A stretch of 12,259 nucleotides of DNA from Chroococcidiopsidaceae cyanobacterium CP_BM_RX_35 (GCA_019242465.1 JAFAVL010000404.1:1-12259); one strand, 5' to 3'; numbered from the stretch's first letter, positions 1-6,161 are shown. The notes: generated by a model from the sequence alone, not told the origin. Numbers and translations are program-made.

Positions 1-17
1 GCTTCTAGTACAAACAT
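1..17 (-). CDS. Start of an unidentified gene leaving the window
   Basis: Only the first five codons and two bases of the sixth are present (MFVLE, then GC). The start is supported by a near-perfect Shine-Dalgarno, AAGGAGG, four bases upstream of the ATG. The TAA closing the alternative frame of the preceding small ORF overlaps that Shine-Dalgarno, so this gene was probably the second member of a two-gene unit. Small paired genes of this kind are often toxin-antitoxin modules, but five residues cannot identify the product. Confidence 0.6.
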
Positions 18-25
18 CTGTCCTC

Positions 26-49
26 CTTATGGTGTTATTTTACCATAAG
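26..49 (-). promoter_or_regulatory. Hairpin abutting the Shine-Dalgarno of the edge gene
   Basis: Perfect 8-bp arms CTTATGGT and ACCATAAG are separated by 8 bases. In the minus-strand transcript the 3' arm ends with the AAG that begins AAGGAGG, so folding would tie up part of the ribosome binding site. A ribosome finishing the upstream frame at the TAA (29-27) would open it. The inverted repeat is seen directly; its role in translational coupling is inferred. It could instead be an operator. Confidence 0.4.
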
Positions 50-213
50 AAATTGATTCGCTATCGCTCAGTTTGTTTATTGGTCGCAATTCATCTGGGC
101 ACCAAAGAATTTTGGTGCCAGCCTTCTTGCTCCATTAAGGTAATCAACCTCTGCCAGTAGCTGTCTGATGTTCTAACTGTAAAGCCGAAAGGTGTGAGAA
201 TTTCAAACTTCAT
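27..213 (-). pseudogene. Small gene, apparently frameshifted (possible toxin-like relic)
   Basis: Translation starts at ATG 213 with TAGG four bases upstream and gives MKFEILTPFGFTVRTSDSYW, then reaches TGA at 93-91 after 40 codons. From about codon 27 another frame stays open and reads on through ILWCPDELRPINKLSDSES to a TAA at 29-27, exactly at the Shine-Dalgarno of the next gene. The N-terminus (TPFGFTVRTSDSYWQ) and the PDELR stretch resemble, from memory, small cyanobacterial toxin-like proteins with YW near residue 20 and a later PDEIR motif. One indel therefore probably broke a gene of about 62 codons. An alternative is that the 40-residue frame is a genuine short protein. The family assignment is weak. 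Confidence 0.45.
98..119. repeat. 9-bp inverted repeat with 4-base loop
   Basis: GGCACCAAA and TTTGGTGCC are perfectly complementary around GAAT. It lies inside the broken small gene, near the point where the reading frame changes. It has no T-tract on either side, so it is not a typical terminator. Confidence 0.5.
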
Positions 214-494
214 CGTACCTAGAACGAGAACTTGGACTAATAGCGCACTATCACCATTGATTCAATCTGATTCGCCTCATAAACAACATTGAACCTCTGC
301 CTCACCAACACCCTGTAGCTTGCTGACTTTAAACACTGGTGGACAAGTAAGTTCCCTTAGCTCTAAAAACCAACAGACAAGCTTCAAGGACCACCTCAAC
401 TCGAAACCAAAGCTAGCTAACATTTCCCTTCAGCGGCGGCGAGCCATCTCAAAGCCTCAGCACCTTTCTCGGCTCGCACCGCTCACTGTAACGA
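214..494. other. Spacer with no recognised gene
   Basis: This stretch lies between the small broken gene and the CoiA-like C-terminal half. An open frame of 87 codons runs on the plus strand from 320 into the antisense of the neighbouring gene. Its composition (rich in S, R, K, Q, with no motif) and lack of a ribosome binding site give no support for it. I see no RNA gene or convincing terminator. Confidence 0.5.
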
Positions 495-1244
495 TTAATT
501 CAAGAAGAAAAGGTCTAGTTGGTCTAATTGTTGATGGCTATCTTGCAAGGATTTCTCTTGTTGAGATGGCTGAGAAAGCCTAATAAGTTCGGGACTAGAT
601 GGTGAGAAGAATCGGTGACCTTTACCAGTATTTTTTCGCAATTGAACAACAGGAATATCCGACTGAGTGTAGCTGAAGACAAAACCCTGTAACCATCTGC
701 CATTTATCCATACTTCTATGTCATCTCCTACACTACAGTTCCATCTTGGAAATTGTGGTGGTTTGCGTAGGGTGCCTAGATTCTTCTCATGGAAAACAGC
801 TGCCCCTACCACACTAAGAGGTAGAGATGGTTCAGAAAGTGATTCTTGAGATGGTTGAGAAGACTTATTGGGATCATCAAATCGACAATCAGATTTTACA
901 GATTTTTTAGCTACTTTGTGTTCCCTGAAAGCAGGGGGCTGTCCTACTTCTACTACCAATTTATAACCTTCTAAAAAGAGGTAATAGTACGGAAGCCCAA
1001 TATCGCTGAGCCATCGACGCTGAGAACTCATTCTGGCATAGGTCCCTTTGAAAAAGATCCATTGCACATCTGAGCATAAACTCTGTAGATGTTGCGTGCG
1101 TTCAATGAAATCATCTTTCGACAAAACGCTTCGCTGAATTTCAAGAATCTTAATTACGCGATCACCTTCTCTTACAACTAGATCAGGACGACGTTTCAGA
1201 GGAGGTTTACCCGGAGTAATTATCAAATCCTTTTCCCGCAACAC
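495..1244 (-). CDS. CoiA-like nuclease-domain protein, C-terminal half of a split gene
   Basis: The 249-residue frame opens at GTG 1244 with no clear ribosome binding site. Residues 19-62 read RRPDLVV, then EIQRS, then ERTQHLQ and WIFF. This is the pattern of the CoiA (competence protein) family, a PD-(D/E)XK-type fold, with D21, E35 and Q37 in the expected places. Residues 110-140 are a polar, serine-rich linker. Residues about 172-222 (VGDDIEVWINGRWLQGFVF onward) look like a small SH3- or Tudor-like barrel. The tail is glutamine-rich. The frame overlaps the preceding ORF by 22 bases and stays open upstream of the GTG to 1268, so the two most likely formed one protein. CoiA proteins act on DNA during natural transformation, but nuclease activity here is unproven and the split may have abolished it. 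Confidence 0.55.
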   Translation of the reverse strand: MLREKDLIITPGKPPLKRRPDLVVREGDRVIKILEIQRSVLSKDDFIERTQHLQSLCSDVQWIFFKGTYARMSSQRRWLSDIGLPYYYLFLEGYKLVVEVGQPPAFREHKVAKKSVKSDCRFDDPNKSSQPSQESLSEPSLPLSVVGAAVFHEKNLGTLRKPPQFPRWNCSVGDDIEVWINGRWLQGFVFSYTQSDIPVVQLRKNTGKGHRFFSPSSPELIRLSQPSQQEKSLQDSHQQLDQLDLFFLN

Positions 1245-1741
1245 CTGTACATCAGAATGCGATTTATATCATCTTCGAGTGTGAGTTGGATAGCTCCCAC
1301 CGCAACAGCATGATCAATACATCCAGGATCATGACAAGACGGCTTTGTGGCTCCGTTAGCTCGATGAGTTGTGTGACACCAATGCATCCAGCGTGCAATT
1401 GCATTTGCCTTATCCAGAGATCCTCGCCGGAATCGAACCCGCAGATTCTCAGGAAACACGTGTATCCCTGCTTGCATTGTTGCTAGCAAACCATTCTTGT
1501 CTAGCCCTTGTCTCAATTCCTGAAGTTGCTCTTTTGTATAGAGATGCTTCCGCCTCAATAACATTTCTGTGATATCGTCATTCCCTAATCGAACTGACCA
1601 TTCTTGAAGGCAATGAGGGCAAATCAGCTCCATGCCTTGATATTCTCGATGAACTTGCTCCACCGTTGCTCGACCAGCAGCAACCTCTACGGCTGGTGTA
1701 ACAATTTCCTCTTTTACTGGTTCTAAGCTGCTAAGAGACAT
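1223..1741 (-). CDS. N-terminal half of the split CoiA-like gene (zinc-motif protein)
   Basis: This is a 172-residue frame starting at ATG 1741, with AGGGA about eight bases upstream. It contains CPHC at 41-44, a WCHTTH stretch at 121-126 and CHDPGC at 136-141 with H144, which together suggest one or two zinc sites. CoiA-like proteins carry an N-terminal zinc-ribbon-like region before the nuclease domain, so the order fits. The last residues (VGAIQLTLEDDINRIL) form a helix that would normally lead into the strand before the RRPD motif. Reading on in the -1 frame gives SDVQVLREKDLII, which continues naturally into the next ORF. The terminal YRCCGKRI is therefore probably out-of-frame sequence. 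It could also be an independent, translationally coupled protein. Confidence 0.5.
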   Translation of the reverse strand: MSLSSLEPVKEEIVTPAVEVAAGRATVEQVHREYQGMELICPHCLQEWSVRLGNDDITEMLLRRKHLYTKEQLQELRQGLDKNGLLATMQAGIHVFPENLRVRFRRGSLDKANAIARWMHWCHTTHRANGATKPSCHDPGCIDHAVAVGAIQLTLEDDINRILMYRCCGKRI

Positions 1742-1752
1742 ATAATTAGTCC

Positions 1753-2004
1753 CTATATTGTTGACAAAACACTAGATTTATATGTTAAAACCACCTGTAT
1801 AATAATACTCATCTTTGTAGAGAGATTACTTAACAAAACACTTACAGACAAATTTGAGGCACAGCCCCACATGCAACCTTGCAGTGACTCGACGAGGCAA
1901 TAGTCACTACTAACAGCTTCGGCACAGGCAACGTGTAACGCATCAACTGCTTTGAGTCCATTGTGTTCCCATTGCTCGACTCTCTGCCAAGAGCGATCAC
2001 ACAT
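1753..2004 (-). pseudogene. Remnant of a PIN-domain (VapC-like) toxin gene
   Basis: The 83-codon frame begins with RVEQWEHNGLKAVDALHVACAEA at residues 8-30, followed by SSDYCL. The GLKAvDALHvAcAEA helix and the following DYxL strand are typical of the C-terminal third of PIN-domain ribonucleases. The N-terminal part with the first catalytic aspartate is missing upstream. After DYCL the usual T-x-D-D-x-L motif is absent and the rest is unrelated hydrophobic sequence. Both ends have therefore been lost or scrambled, and no partner antitoxin is visible. The ATG at 2004 is only the first available in the frame, not a convincing start. Confidence 0.5.
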
Positions 2005-2047
2005 GATCGCAACAATTTTATGATTTGATTCAACTTAATTAAGAAAA

Positions 2048-2069
2048 GACCAGCCTACCACAGCTGGTC
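2048..2069 (-). terminator. Rho-independent terminator of the rqcH-like gene
   Basis: GACCAGC and GCTGGTC form a 7-bp GC-rich stem around an 8-base loop. On the minus strand the stem is followed by TTTTC and an AT-rich run. It lies about 130 bases after the rqcH-like stop. A run of seven A on the plus-strand side means the minus-strand stem is also preceded by a T-tract, which lengthens the weak A-U base of the hairpin. Confidence 0.6.
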
Positions 2070-2199
2070 AAAAAAATCTTTGTTGTGTTGTTTTCTCAAG
2101 ACAAGGAAACCCGAAATGCGCGTTCCCAAGCGGCACTGGGTAATCTTTCTTAACATTATTGTAACTCTACAGACAGATTTTTTAAAATAAAGTTCCAAA

Positions 2200-3948
2200 C
2201 TAATTTTTCTCTGTCCCCAAGAGAAACTCATGTCCCCGCTGAGGCTGCCCCCAAAGCACGCGTTCTTGTTTGTAGATGGCAATACCTGGCTTAGCTCCTT
2301 TCGGCTTGTAGACGTGCTTTGGTTCGGTATAGACAACTGGCACTTGGTCGCTTTGGCGAGAGCGACTGTAGTAAGCAGCCAGATCGGCAGCAAACTGCAA
2401 ATCCGCCTCCTCTGGTACAGCCCCTGCCTCTAGACGCAGTAGCAGATGGCTACCAGGAATTTCTTGGGCATGGAACCAAAGGTCATAATCTCCCGCCTGA
2501 CGAAAGCTAAGTTGGTCATTCTGACGATTGTTGCGACCGATCAACACTTCAAAACCACTAGGAGTGCGGTACCGATGAAAGTTGGTGCTAGATACCTCTG
2601 TGGGACTGCGGCGCTCGTATCCTGAATCTTCTAAATAGCGTTGCCCAATCAACTCCTCGCGGATTTCCTTAAGCGCTGCTAAATCTTCTGGTGTTTGGTA
2701 AGTTTCTAGTTGAGCAATCGCATCTTCTACTTGCTCAAGATAGTGAATCTCCCCACTCACATCTCTGAGCAACGGCTCAACGGCATTCCGAGCCCGTTTG
2801 AGTTTTTGGTGGCGCTTGTAGAGGCTCTGGGCGTTTTGCACAGCATTTTTTTCTGGTTCCAAAGAGATTGTAATTGGGCGATCGCCCTCAAAGTCGGGTA
2901 GAGAGATTGACTTCATTCCTGATTGCCAGTCCTGGAGGTGAGCCATTAGTAAATCAGCCTGTTGCCGATACTCGTCGGCTTGGTCCGATTGCTGTAAACG
3001 TTCTTGAAAGGTGCGAGCTTTGAGTCGCAACTTTTCTAGCAGATTATTCAGTTTCTGACTGAGCTGATGCCGCAACTGCGTAAACTCTTGTTGATTCAGT
3101 TGCGCTGTGTAGTATTGGCTGAGTAGCTCTTGAACTGTTGGAACTTTTTTGAGGATACCCCAACCCAATACTGTGTATCCGTCTGTAGTCCAACCTGGCT
3201 GAAACTTGCCTTGCTGTAGTGCTTGTAGCCATTCCTGCCAACAACGAAATAGTTGCTGCCAATCAGGTGCCTTTAAGGTGTCAGTGGCGCGATCGGGGTC
3301 TAGTCCAGCCGCAAGCACCATTGACTGCACCAGCGCCGGACTCAAGCCACGATAGTTCTTTAAAAGACAGCGGCGCAAGGGTCCTGGGACCAAGCTCACC
3401 CGTTCTTGCCAGCGCTCCTGGGATTCACTCAAGCTGGGAACTGCCCCGGTTAGTGCTGGTGGTGGTTCATAGAGCTGTCCAGTTTGAATCGGACGGACGC
3501 TGGACTGTTGCTGACTGACTTGATGAGCAGCAGTGACGATCGCTTGATTTGAGTCAGTCAGAATAACGTTGCTATATTTGCCCATAATTTCGACATACAG
3601 ATGCCAGAGGGCGGGTTCTCCTGGACGACGAGCAAACTGGAGATCGATGACCCGCTCCCAAGGAGCGACGCTAGGGCAATCTACCAATGCTAAACTACCT
3701 AACTGGTGTAGCAGTTGTTGGCTGAAGGTAAAGGTATCTGGTATCCGAGGTGGTGGATCGCCGATGCAAAGATGAGCGGCTTGAGGGTGCCATGAAATCT
3801 CCAGCCACCCCCGCAGATTGAGCGTGCGTAATCCGATCGCTATGCAAGAGCGATCGCGCTGATACACCTGTTCGGTACGCGCTGGTAGCCAGTTGGCGCG
3901 TAGCTCGTCACAAGCGGCGGTTAGTGTTGTGAAGTCAACTTGTTGCAA
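2200..3948 (-). CDS. rqcH: NFACT-family protein, RqcH/Rqc2 homologue
   Basis: This 582-residue protein matches the full NFACT layout. NFACT-N spans about 1-190 (YVEIMGKYSNVIL at 118-130). A helix-hairpin-helix region lies at about 196-216 (NYRGLSPALVQSMVLAAGL). A coiled-coil region covers about 285-430. The C-terminal NFACT-R (DUF814) domain has DLWFHA at 489-494, PGSH at 498-501 and KPKGAKPG at 548-555. Bacterial RqcH binds 50S subunits that carry stalled nascent chains and adds C-terminal alanine tails that mark them for proteolysis. Older annotations call the family fibronectin-binding protein. The start codon is TTG: no in-frame ATG lies upstream, and MQQVDFTTL is the expected N-terminus. 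At the position of the conserved Asp-Arg pair the sequence is E98-R99. The gene stands alone, divergent from remA across 106 bases. Confidence 0.9.
   Translation of the reverse strand: MQQVDFTTLTAACDELRANWLPARTEQVYQRDRSCIAIGLRTLNLRGWLEISWHPQAAHLCIGDPPPRIPDTFTFSQQLLHQLGSLALVDCPSVAPWERVIDLQFARRPGEPALWHLYVEIMGKYSNVILTDSNQAIVTAAHQVSQQQSSVRPIQTGQLYEPPPALTGAVPSLSESQERWQERVSLVPGPLRRCLLKNYRGLSPALVQSMVLAAGLDPDRATDTLKAPDWQQLFRCWQEWLQALQQGKFQPGWTTDGYTVLGWGILKKVPTVQELLSQYYTAQLNQQEFTQLRHQLSQKLNNLLEKLRLKARTFQERLQQSDQADEYRQQADLLMAHLQDWQSGMKSISLPDFEGDRPITISLEPEKNAVQNAQSLYKRHQKLKRARNAVEPLLRDVSGEIHYLEQVEDAIAQLETYQTPEDLAALKEIREELIGQRYLEDSGYERRSPTEVSSTNFHRYRTPSGFEVLIGRNNRQNDQLSFRQAGDYDLWFHAQEIPGSHLLLRLEAGAVPEEADLQFAADLAAYYSRSRQSDQVPVVYTEPKHVYKPKGAKPGIAIYKQERVLWGQPQRGHEFLLGTEKN
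2878..2885. repeat. HIP1 octamer GCGATCGC
   Basis: First of seven exact copies in the window; this one is inside the rqcH-like gene. Confidence 0.9.
3850..3857. repeat. HIP1 octamer GCGATCGC
   Basis: Exact copy near the 5' end of the rqcH-like gene. Confidence 0.9.
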
Positions 3949-4054
3949 GAGTCGTCTTGAGGGTGATTTTAGCGTTGTAAGTCGAAATTTTTGTAGATAC
4001 CATGAACAGTAGTTAGCTTAAAGCTTCTTACACCACGCTCTGTGCCGATACAAC

Positions 4055-4318
4055 ATGGACATTCAGCTAATCAACATCGGTTTTGGCAACATTGTGTCTG
4101 CCAACCGAGTGGTTGCCATTGTCAGTCCAGAGTCTGCTCCTATTAAGCGTATTATTACTGATGCACGAGATCGAGGGCAGCTGATTGACGCCACCTACGG
4201 ACGTCGCACCCGAGCTGTGATTATTACTGATTCTAGCCATGTGATTCTTTCGGCAATTCAGCCTGAAACCGTGGCGAATCGCTTTGTGATTGGTCGTGAG
4301 CCTCATATCGAAAATTAA
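4055..4318 (+). CDS. remA: RemA-like DNA-binding regulator (DUF370 family)
   Basis: The 87-residue product is very close in pattern to Bacillus RemA: INIGFGN at 6-12, SANR at 15-18, SPESAPIKR at 24-32, [11 protein letters not shown] at 45-55 and [12 protein letters not shown] at 65-76. In Bacillus, RemA forms oligomeric rings that bind repeated DNA sites and activate biofilm-matrix and osmoprotection genes. Arginines matching R18, R50 and R51 are present. The cyanobacterial role is not established. The ATG at 4055 aligns with the family N-terminus although no clear Shine-Dalgarno precedes it. gmk follows 81 bases downstream on the same strand. This remA-gmk pairing recurs in many bacteria and suggests co-transcription. 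The eleven residues after VANRF are an unconserved-looking tail. Confidence 0.85.
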   Translation: MDIQLINIGFGNIVSANRVVAIVSPESAPIKRIITDARDRGQLIDATYGRRTRAVIITDSSHVILSAIQPETVANRFVIGREPHIEN

Positions 4319-4399
4319 GCTTGGCTATTGGTACCGAATTAGAACAGGATGTGGAATAAAATAGGGGGATGTTTCTTCGCCTGCTGCAGTTGCACTCAG

Positions 4400-5050
4400 A
4401 TGACACGAGTTTTGCCTACCTCAACTGCTATAGCAAAGGAAAGCCTACCTAGTGGCAGACTAATTATACTGACAGGTCCTAGCGGGGTTGGCAAGGGTAC
4501 ATTGGTGCGATCGCTCTTGCAGCGTCATCCAGAGTTGTACCTTTCGCGCTCGGTCACAACCCGCTCCCCACGCCCAGGCGAAATTGCCGGGCAGCACTAT
4601 GACTTTATTAGCCGCAGCCAGTTTGAACAAATGATTACTGCGGATGAATTACTAGAGTGGGCTGAGTTCGCTGGTAACTACTACGGTACTCCCTATAAAC
4701 CTGTGATAGAGCAAATTGCTCAGGGCAAGTGGGTATTGCTAGAAATTGAGTTGGAAGGGGCACGAAAGGTCCGTCAAAAATTTCCCTTAGCGCTCCGCAT
4801 TTTTATTTTGCCACCTTCCTTAGTAGAACTAGAGCAGCGTTTACGCCGTCGGGGCCAGGACTCTGAGGTTGCGATTGTTCGCCGTCTTGACCGGGCTCGC
4901 TCAGAAATCAAGGCTGCTAGTGAATTTGATATTCAGATTATTAACGATAATTTTGAAACCGCTTTAAGCTGCGTCGAAGCTGCCCTGTTTGGCAGGGAGA
5001 AAGGGACAGGGGAGCGTCCCCCAACCCCGATCCCTACTCCCTCTTCCTAG
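4400..5050 (+). CDS. gmk: Guanylate kinase
   Basis: The enzyme phosphorylates GMP to GDP with ATP in cytosolic purine nucleotide synthesis. With the start at 4400 the protein has 216 residues. The P-loop GPSGVGKGT is at 26-34, the GMP-binding TTRSPRPGE at 53-61, YDF at 67-69, and the lid region includes RLRRRGQDSE. The frame remains open to an ATG at 4349, but that would add a cysteine-rich leader (FFACCSCTQ) outside the family's usual range, so 4400 is preferred. Neither start has a good ribosome binding site. The last 20 or so residues (REKGTGERPPTPIPTPSS) lie beyond the normal gmk end and come from low-complexity G/C-run DNA. The gene converges on psaL with two bases between the stop codons. 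Confidence 0.92.
   Translation: MTRVLPTSTAIAKESLPSGRLIILTGPSGVGKGTLVRSLLQRHPELYLSRSVTTRSPRPGEIAGQHYDFISRSQFEQMITADELLEWAEFAGNYYGTPYKPVIEQIAQGKWVLLEIELEGARKVRQKFPLALRIFILPPSLVELEQRLRRRGQDSEVAIVRRLDRARSEIKAASEFDIQIINDNFETALSCVEAALFGREKGTGERPPTPIPTPSS
4507..4514. repeat. HIP1 octamer GCGATCGC
   Basis: Exact copy in gmk, just after the P-loop codons. Confidence 0.9.
4983..5021. repeat. Paired short hairpins in G/C-run DNA at the gmk end
   Basis: CCCTG/CAGGG (4983-4987 with 4993-4997) is followed closely by GGGGA/TCCCC (5009-5013 with 5017-5021). The second can also refold as GGGAC/GTCCC. Runs of CCCTACTCCCTCTTCC follow to the gmk stop. There is no T-tract, so a terminator role for this convergent junction is uncertain. 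The composition resembles the G-run repeats scattered between cyanobacterial genes. Confidence 0.4.
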
Positions 5051-5052
5051 AA

Positions 5053-5580
5053 CTAATGACCGAAAACTTTTTGAATTGCTGGTAAATAGTCAACCAATAG
5101 GTAGGCAACCACCGCACCGCCAATGCCACCAAGTAAGAAACCAGTAGTCCACTCGTTCCAAGCCTCCGCTGTTTTGTTTACAAGTTCACTTGGAGGGTTG
5201 GGTGTTGTCACAGTGGCAATAGGTTTAGGTGGATTGCTATGGGCATATAGAGCGAGGCTAGCAGTCGAGATGACAACTAGCCCTATGGTTGACAGTAACC
5301 CAGCCAGATTAGCAATGTCTGTATCGCGGAGTGGACCAAGTTTGGCAAAGGGACCGAACAGCCAATAGCCATGAGCCATGCCAATTTCTAACCCTCGCCT
5401 CTGCAAAGTTATACCCTTGCGATATGCTGGCAAGTTATTAATAAACCATTTACTGAGACTGGAATCGTTAATCGGAGTTTCTAGGTTACCAATCTGCGGA
5501 TCTCCATTGACCGGAAAGACGACCTCTCGATTCCTGGGATCGCTGGGGCGATCTTTTGATGCGTTGACTGCCTGCGCCAT
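5053..5580 (-). CDS. psaL: Photosystem I subunit XI (PsaL)
   Basis: This 175-residue thylakoid membrane subunit mediates contacts between photosystem I monomers. The diagnostic core LPAYRKGITLQRRGLEIGMA (50-69), followed by HGYWLFGPFAKLGPLR, is intact and contains chlorophyll-ligand positions. Membrane segments lie at about 88-113 and 145-166. The loop between the last two segments is proline-rich (NPPKP at 116-120, PNPP at 127-130). I recall this as a mark of PsaL from species with tetrameric photosystem I, as opposed to trimeric. The protein is about 20 residues longer than PsaL of trimer-forming model strains, mostly at the N-terminus. The start at 5580 (MAQAVNASKD) has only a weak AAGAA upstream. 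It is downstream of psaF-psaJ but 385 bases away, so it may have its own promoter. Confidence 0.96.
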   Translation of the reverse strand: MAQAVNASKDRPSDPRNREVVFPVNGDPQIGNLETPINDSSLSKWFINNLPAYRKGITLQRRGLEIGMAHGYWLFGPFAKLGPLRDTDIANLAGLLSTIGLVVISTASLALYAHSNPPKPIATVTTPNPPSELVNKTAEAWNEWTTGFLLGGIGGAVVAYLLVDYLPAIQKVFGH

Positions 5581-5714
5581 ATTTCTTGTTGGTATCTAGT
5601 AATGACAGTAGTGGGATTATTTTAAGTGAATAGATGGGTACGAACTTCAGTCTCAGCAATGAACTTTAGAAAAATTAATTGAATCGAACCTAAAAGTGAG
5701 AAGTGAGGAGTTAA

Positions 5715-5743
5715 AAGATAAAGTGTGTTCATAATCAGGTCAA
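5715..5743 (-). promoter_or_regulatory. Candidate sigma-70-type promoter for psaL
   Basis: On the minus strand TTGACC (-35, 5 of 6 matches) and TATCTT (-10, 4 of 6) are 17 bases apart. Transcription would begin near 5708, leaving a leader of about 128 bases before psaL. It lies downstream of the inverted repeat, as expected if psaL is transcribed separately from psaFJ. Confidence 0.35.
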
Positions 5744-5867
5744 CTAATTCTATCTTTGGATACATTGACTAACTGCATTACACTTCATTAGTTAATTCTA
5801 TTAGTTGCATTAGCGTAGGCGAACAGTTTGTAGTGAAGTTGCTCCGTTGAGTTGAAAGCTAATAGCT

Positions 5868-5931
5868 AAAATAGGCTTTTGAAACTCACATTAAAGTGTT
5901 AATCAGATTGCGAGTTTCAAAAACCTATTTT
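5868..5931 (-). terminator. 20-bp inverted repeat between psaJ and psaL (terminator or attenuator)
   Basis: The arms at 5868-5887 (AAAATAGG...GAAACTC) and 5912-5931 (GAGTTTC...CCTATTTT) match at 19 of 20 positions around a 24-base loop. In the minus-strand transcript the single mismatch becomes a G-U pair, so the stem is continuous. Its 3' arm ends in CCUAUUUU followed by AGCU, a short U-tract. It begins 35 bases after the psaJ stop. On the plus strand the right arm runs into seven T, so it could also stop transcription from the opposite direction. Confidence 0.55.
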
Positions 5932-5965
5932 TTTAGTGTGACAAAGCTCTACATCCCTTAACCCT

Positions 5966-6121
5966 TTACGGCATTGGGTGGAAGAGGAGATCCGGGAAAA
6001 AGTAGTTAAATACAGCCCAGGTACTAAAGGCAACTGATACCGAAACAACTGCCAGAACTGGTGCGAGGGAAAGATACTGCAGGAAATAAGTTTTTTGGTC
6101 GTTTTTGTTTTGCTGCGCCAT
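5966..6121 (-). CDS. psaJ: Photosystem I subunit IX (PsaJ)
   Basis: This 51-residue protein starts MAQQNKNDQK, then TYFLQYLSLAPVLAVVSVSV, and ends YFFPDLLFHPMP. The family's pattern is one membrane helix (about residues 16-40) followed by an N-x-FFPDLLFHP-like end, and both are intact. PsaJ is a small hydrophobic photosystem I subunit that packs against PsaF and stabilises it. A GGAG ten bases before the ATG supports the start. The gene begins 40 bases after psaF, so the two are almost certainly one operon. Its slightly longer, polar N-terminus (QQNKNDQK) is the only unusual part. Confidence 0.95.
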   Translation of the reverse strand: MAQQNKNDQKTYFLQYLSLAPVLAVVSVSVAFSTWAVFNYFFPDLLFHPMP

Positions 6122-6161
6122 GTGGATTGTTCTCCAATACAAATTAACCAGTCAAGCCGAG

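Larger units (their letters stand above)
5581..5965. other. Long AT-rich psaJ-psaL spacer
   Basis: No protein gene is supported here: all minus-strand frames are cut by frequent stops, and nothing resembling the 38-residue psaI is present. The spacer holds a long inverted repeat, a candidate psaL promoter, and several near-repeats of TTAGTTAATTC, TAACTGCATTA and TAGTTGCATTA between about 5740 and 5815. Their role is unknown. Confidence 0.6.

Noticed and set aside
320..583. 87-codon plus-strand open frame at the left end
   Set aside because: It overlaps the antisense of the CoiA-like gene, has no ribosome binding site and no recognisable motif.
1223..1268. Programmed ribosomal frameshift in the CoiA-like gene
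   Set aside because: There is no slippery heptamer or obvious downstream stimulatory structure, so a mutation or coupled genes explain it more simply.
1842..2033. 63-codon minus-strand frame overlapping the PIN remnant
   Set aside because: The out-of-frame reading shows no motif, whereas the other frame contains the clear PIN helix.
2055..2393. 112-codon minus-strand frame at the rqcH-like 3' end
   Set aside because: It is a shadow of the rqcH-like gene in another frame, crosses its terminator and has no family features.
4349..4399. Longer start for guanylate kinase
   Set aside because: It adds a cysteine-rich leader with no family counterpart and has no spaced ribosome binding site.
5740..5815. 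CRISPR-like array or phage-type repeats in the psaJ-psaL spacer
   Set aside because: The similar 11-base segments are imperfect and irregularly spaced, with no repeat-spacer periodicity.
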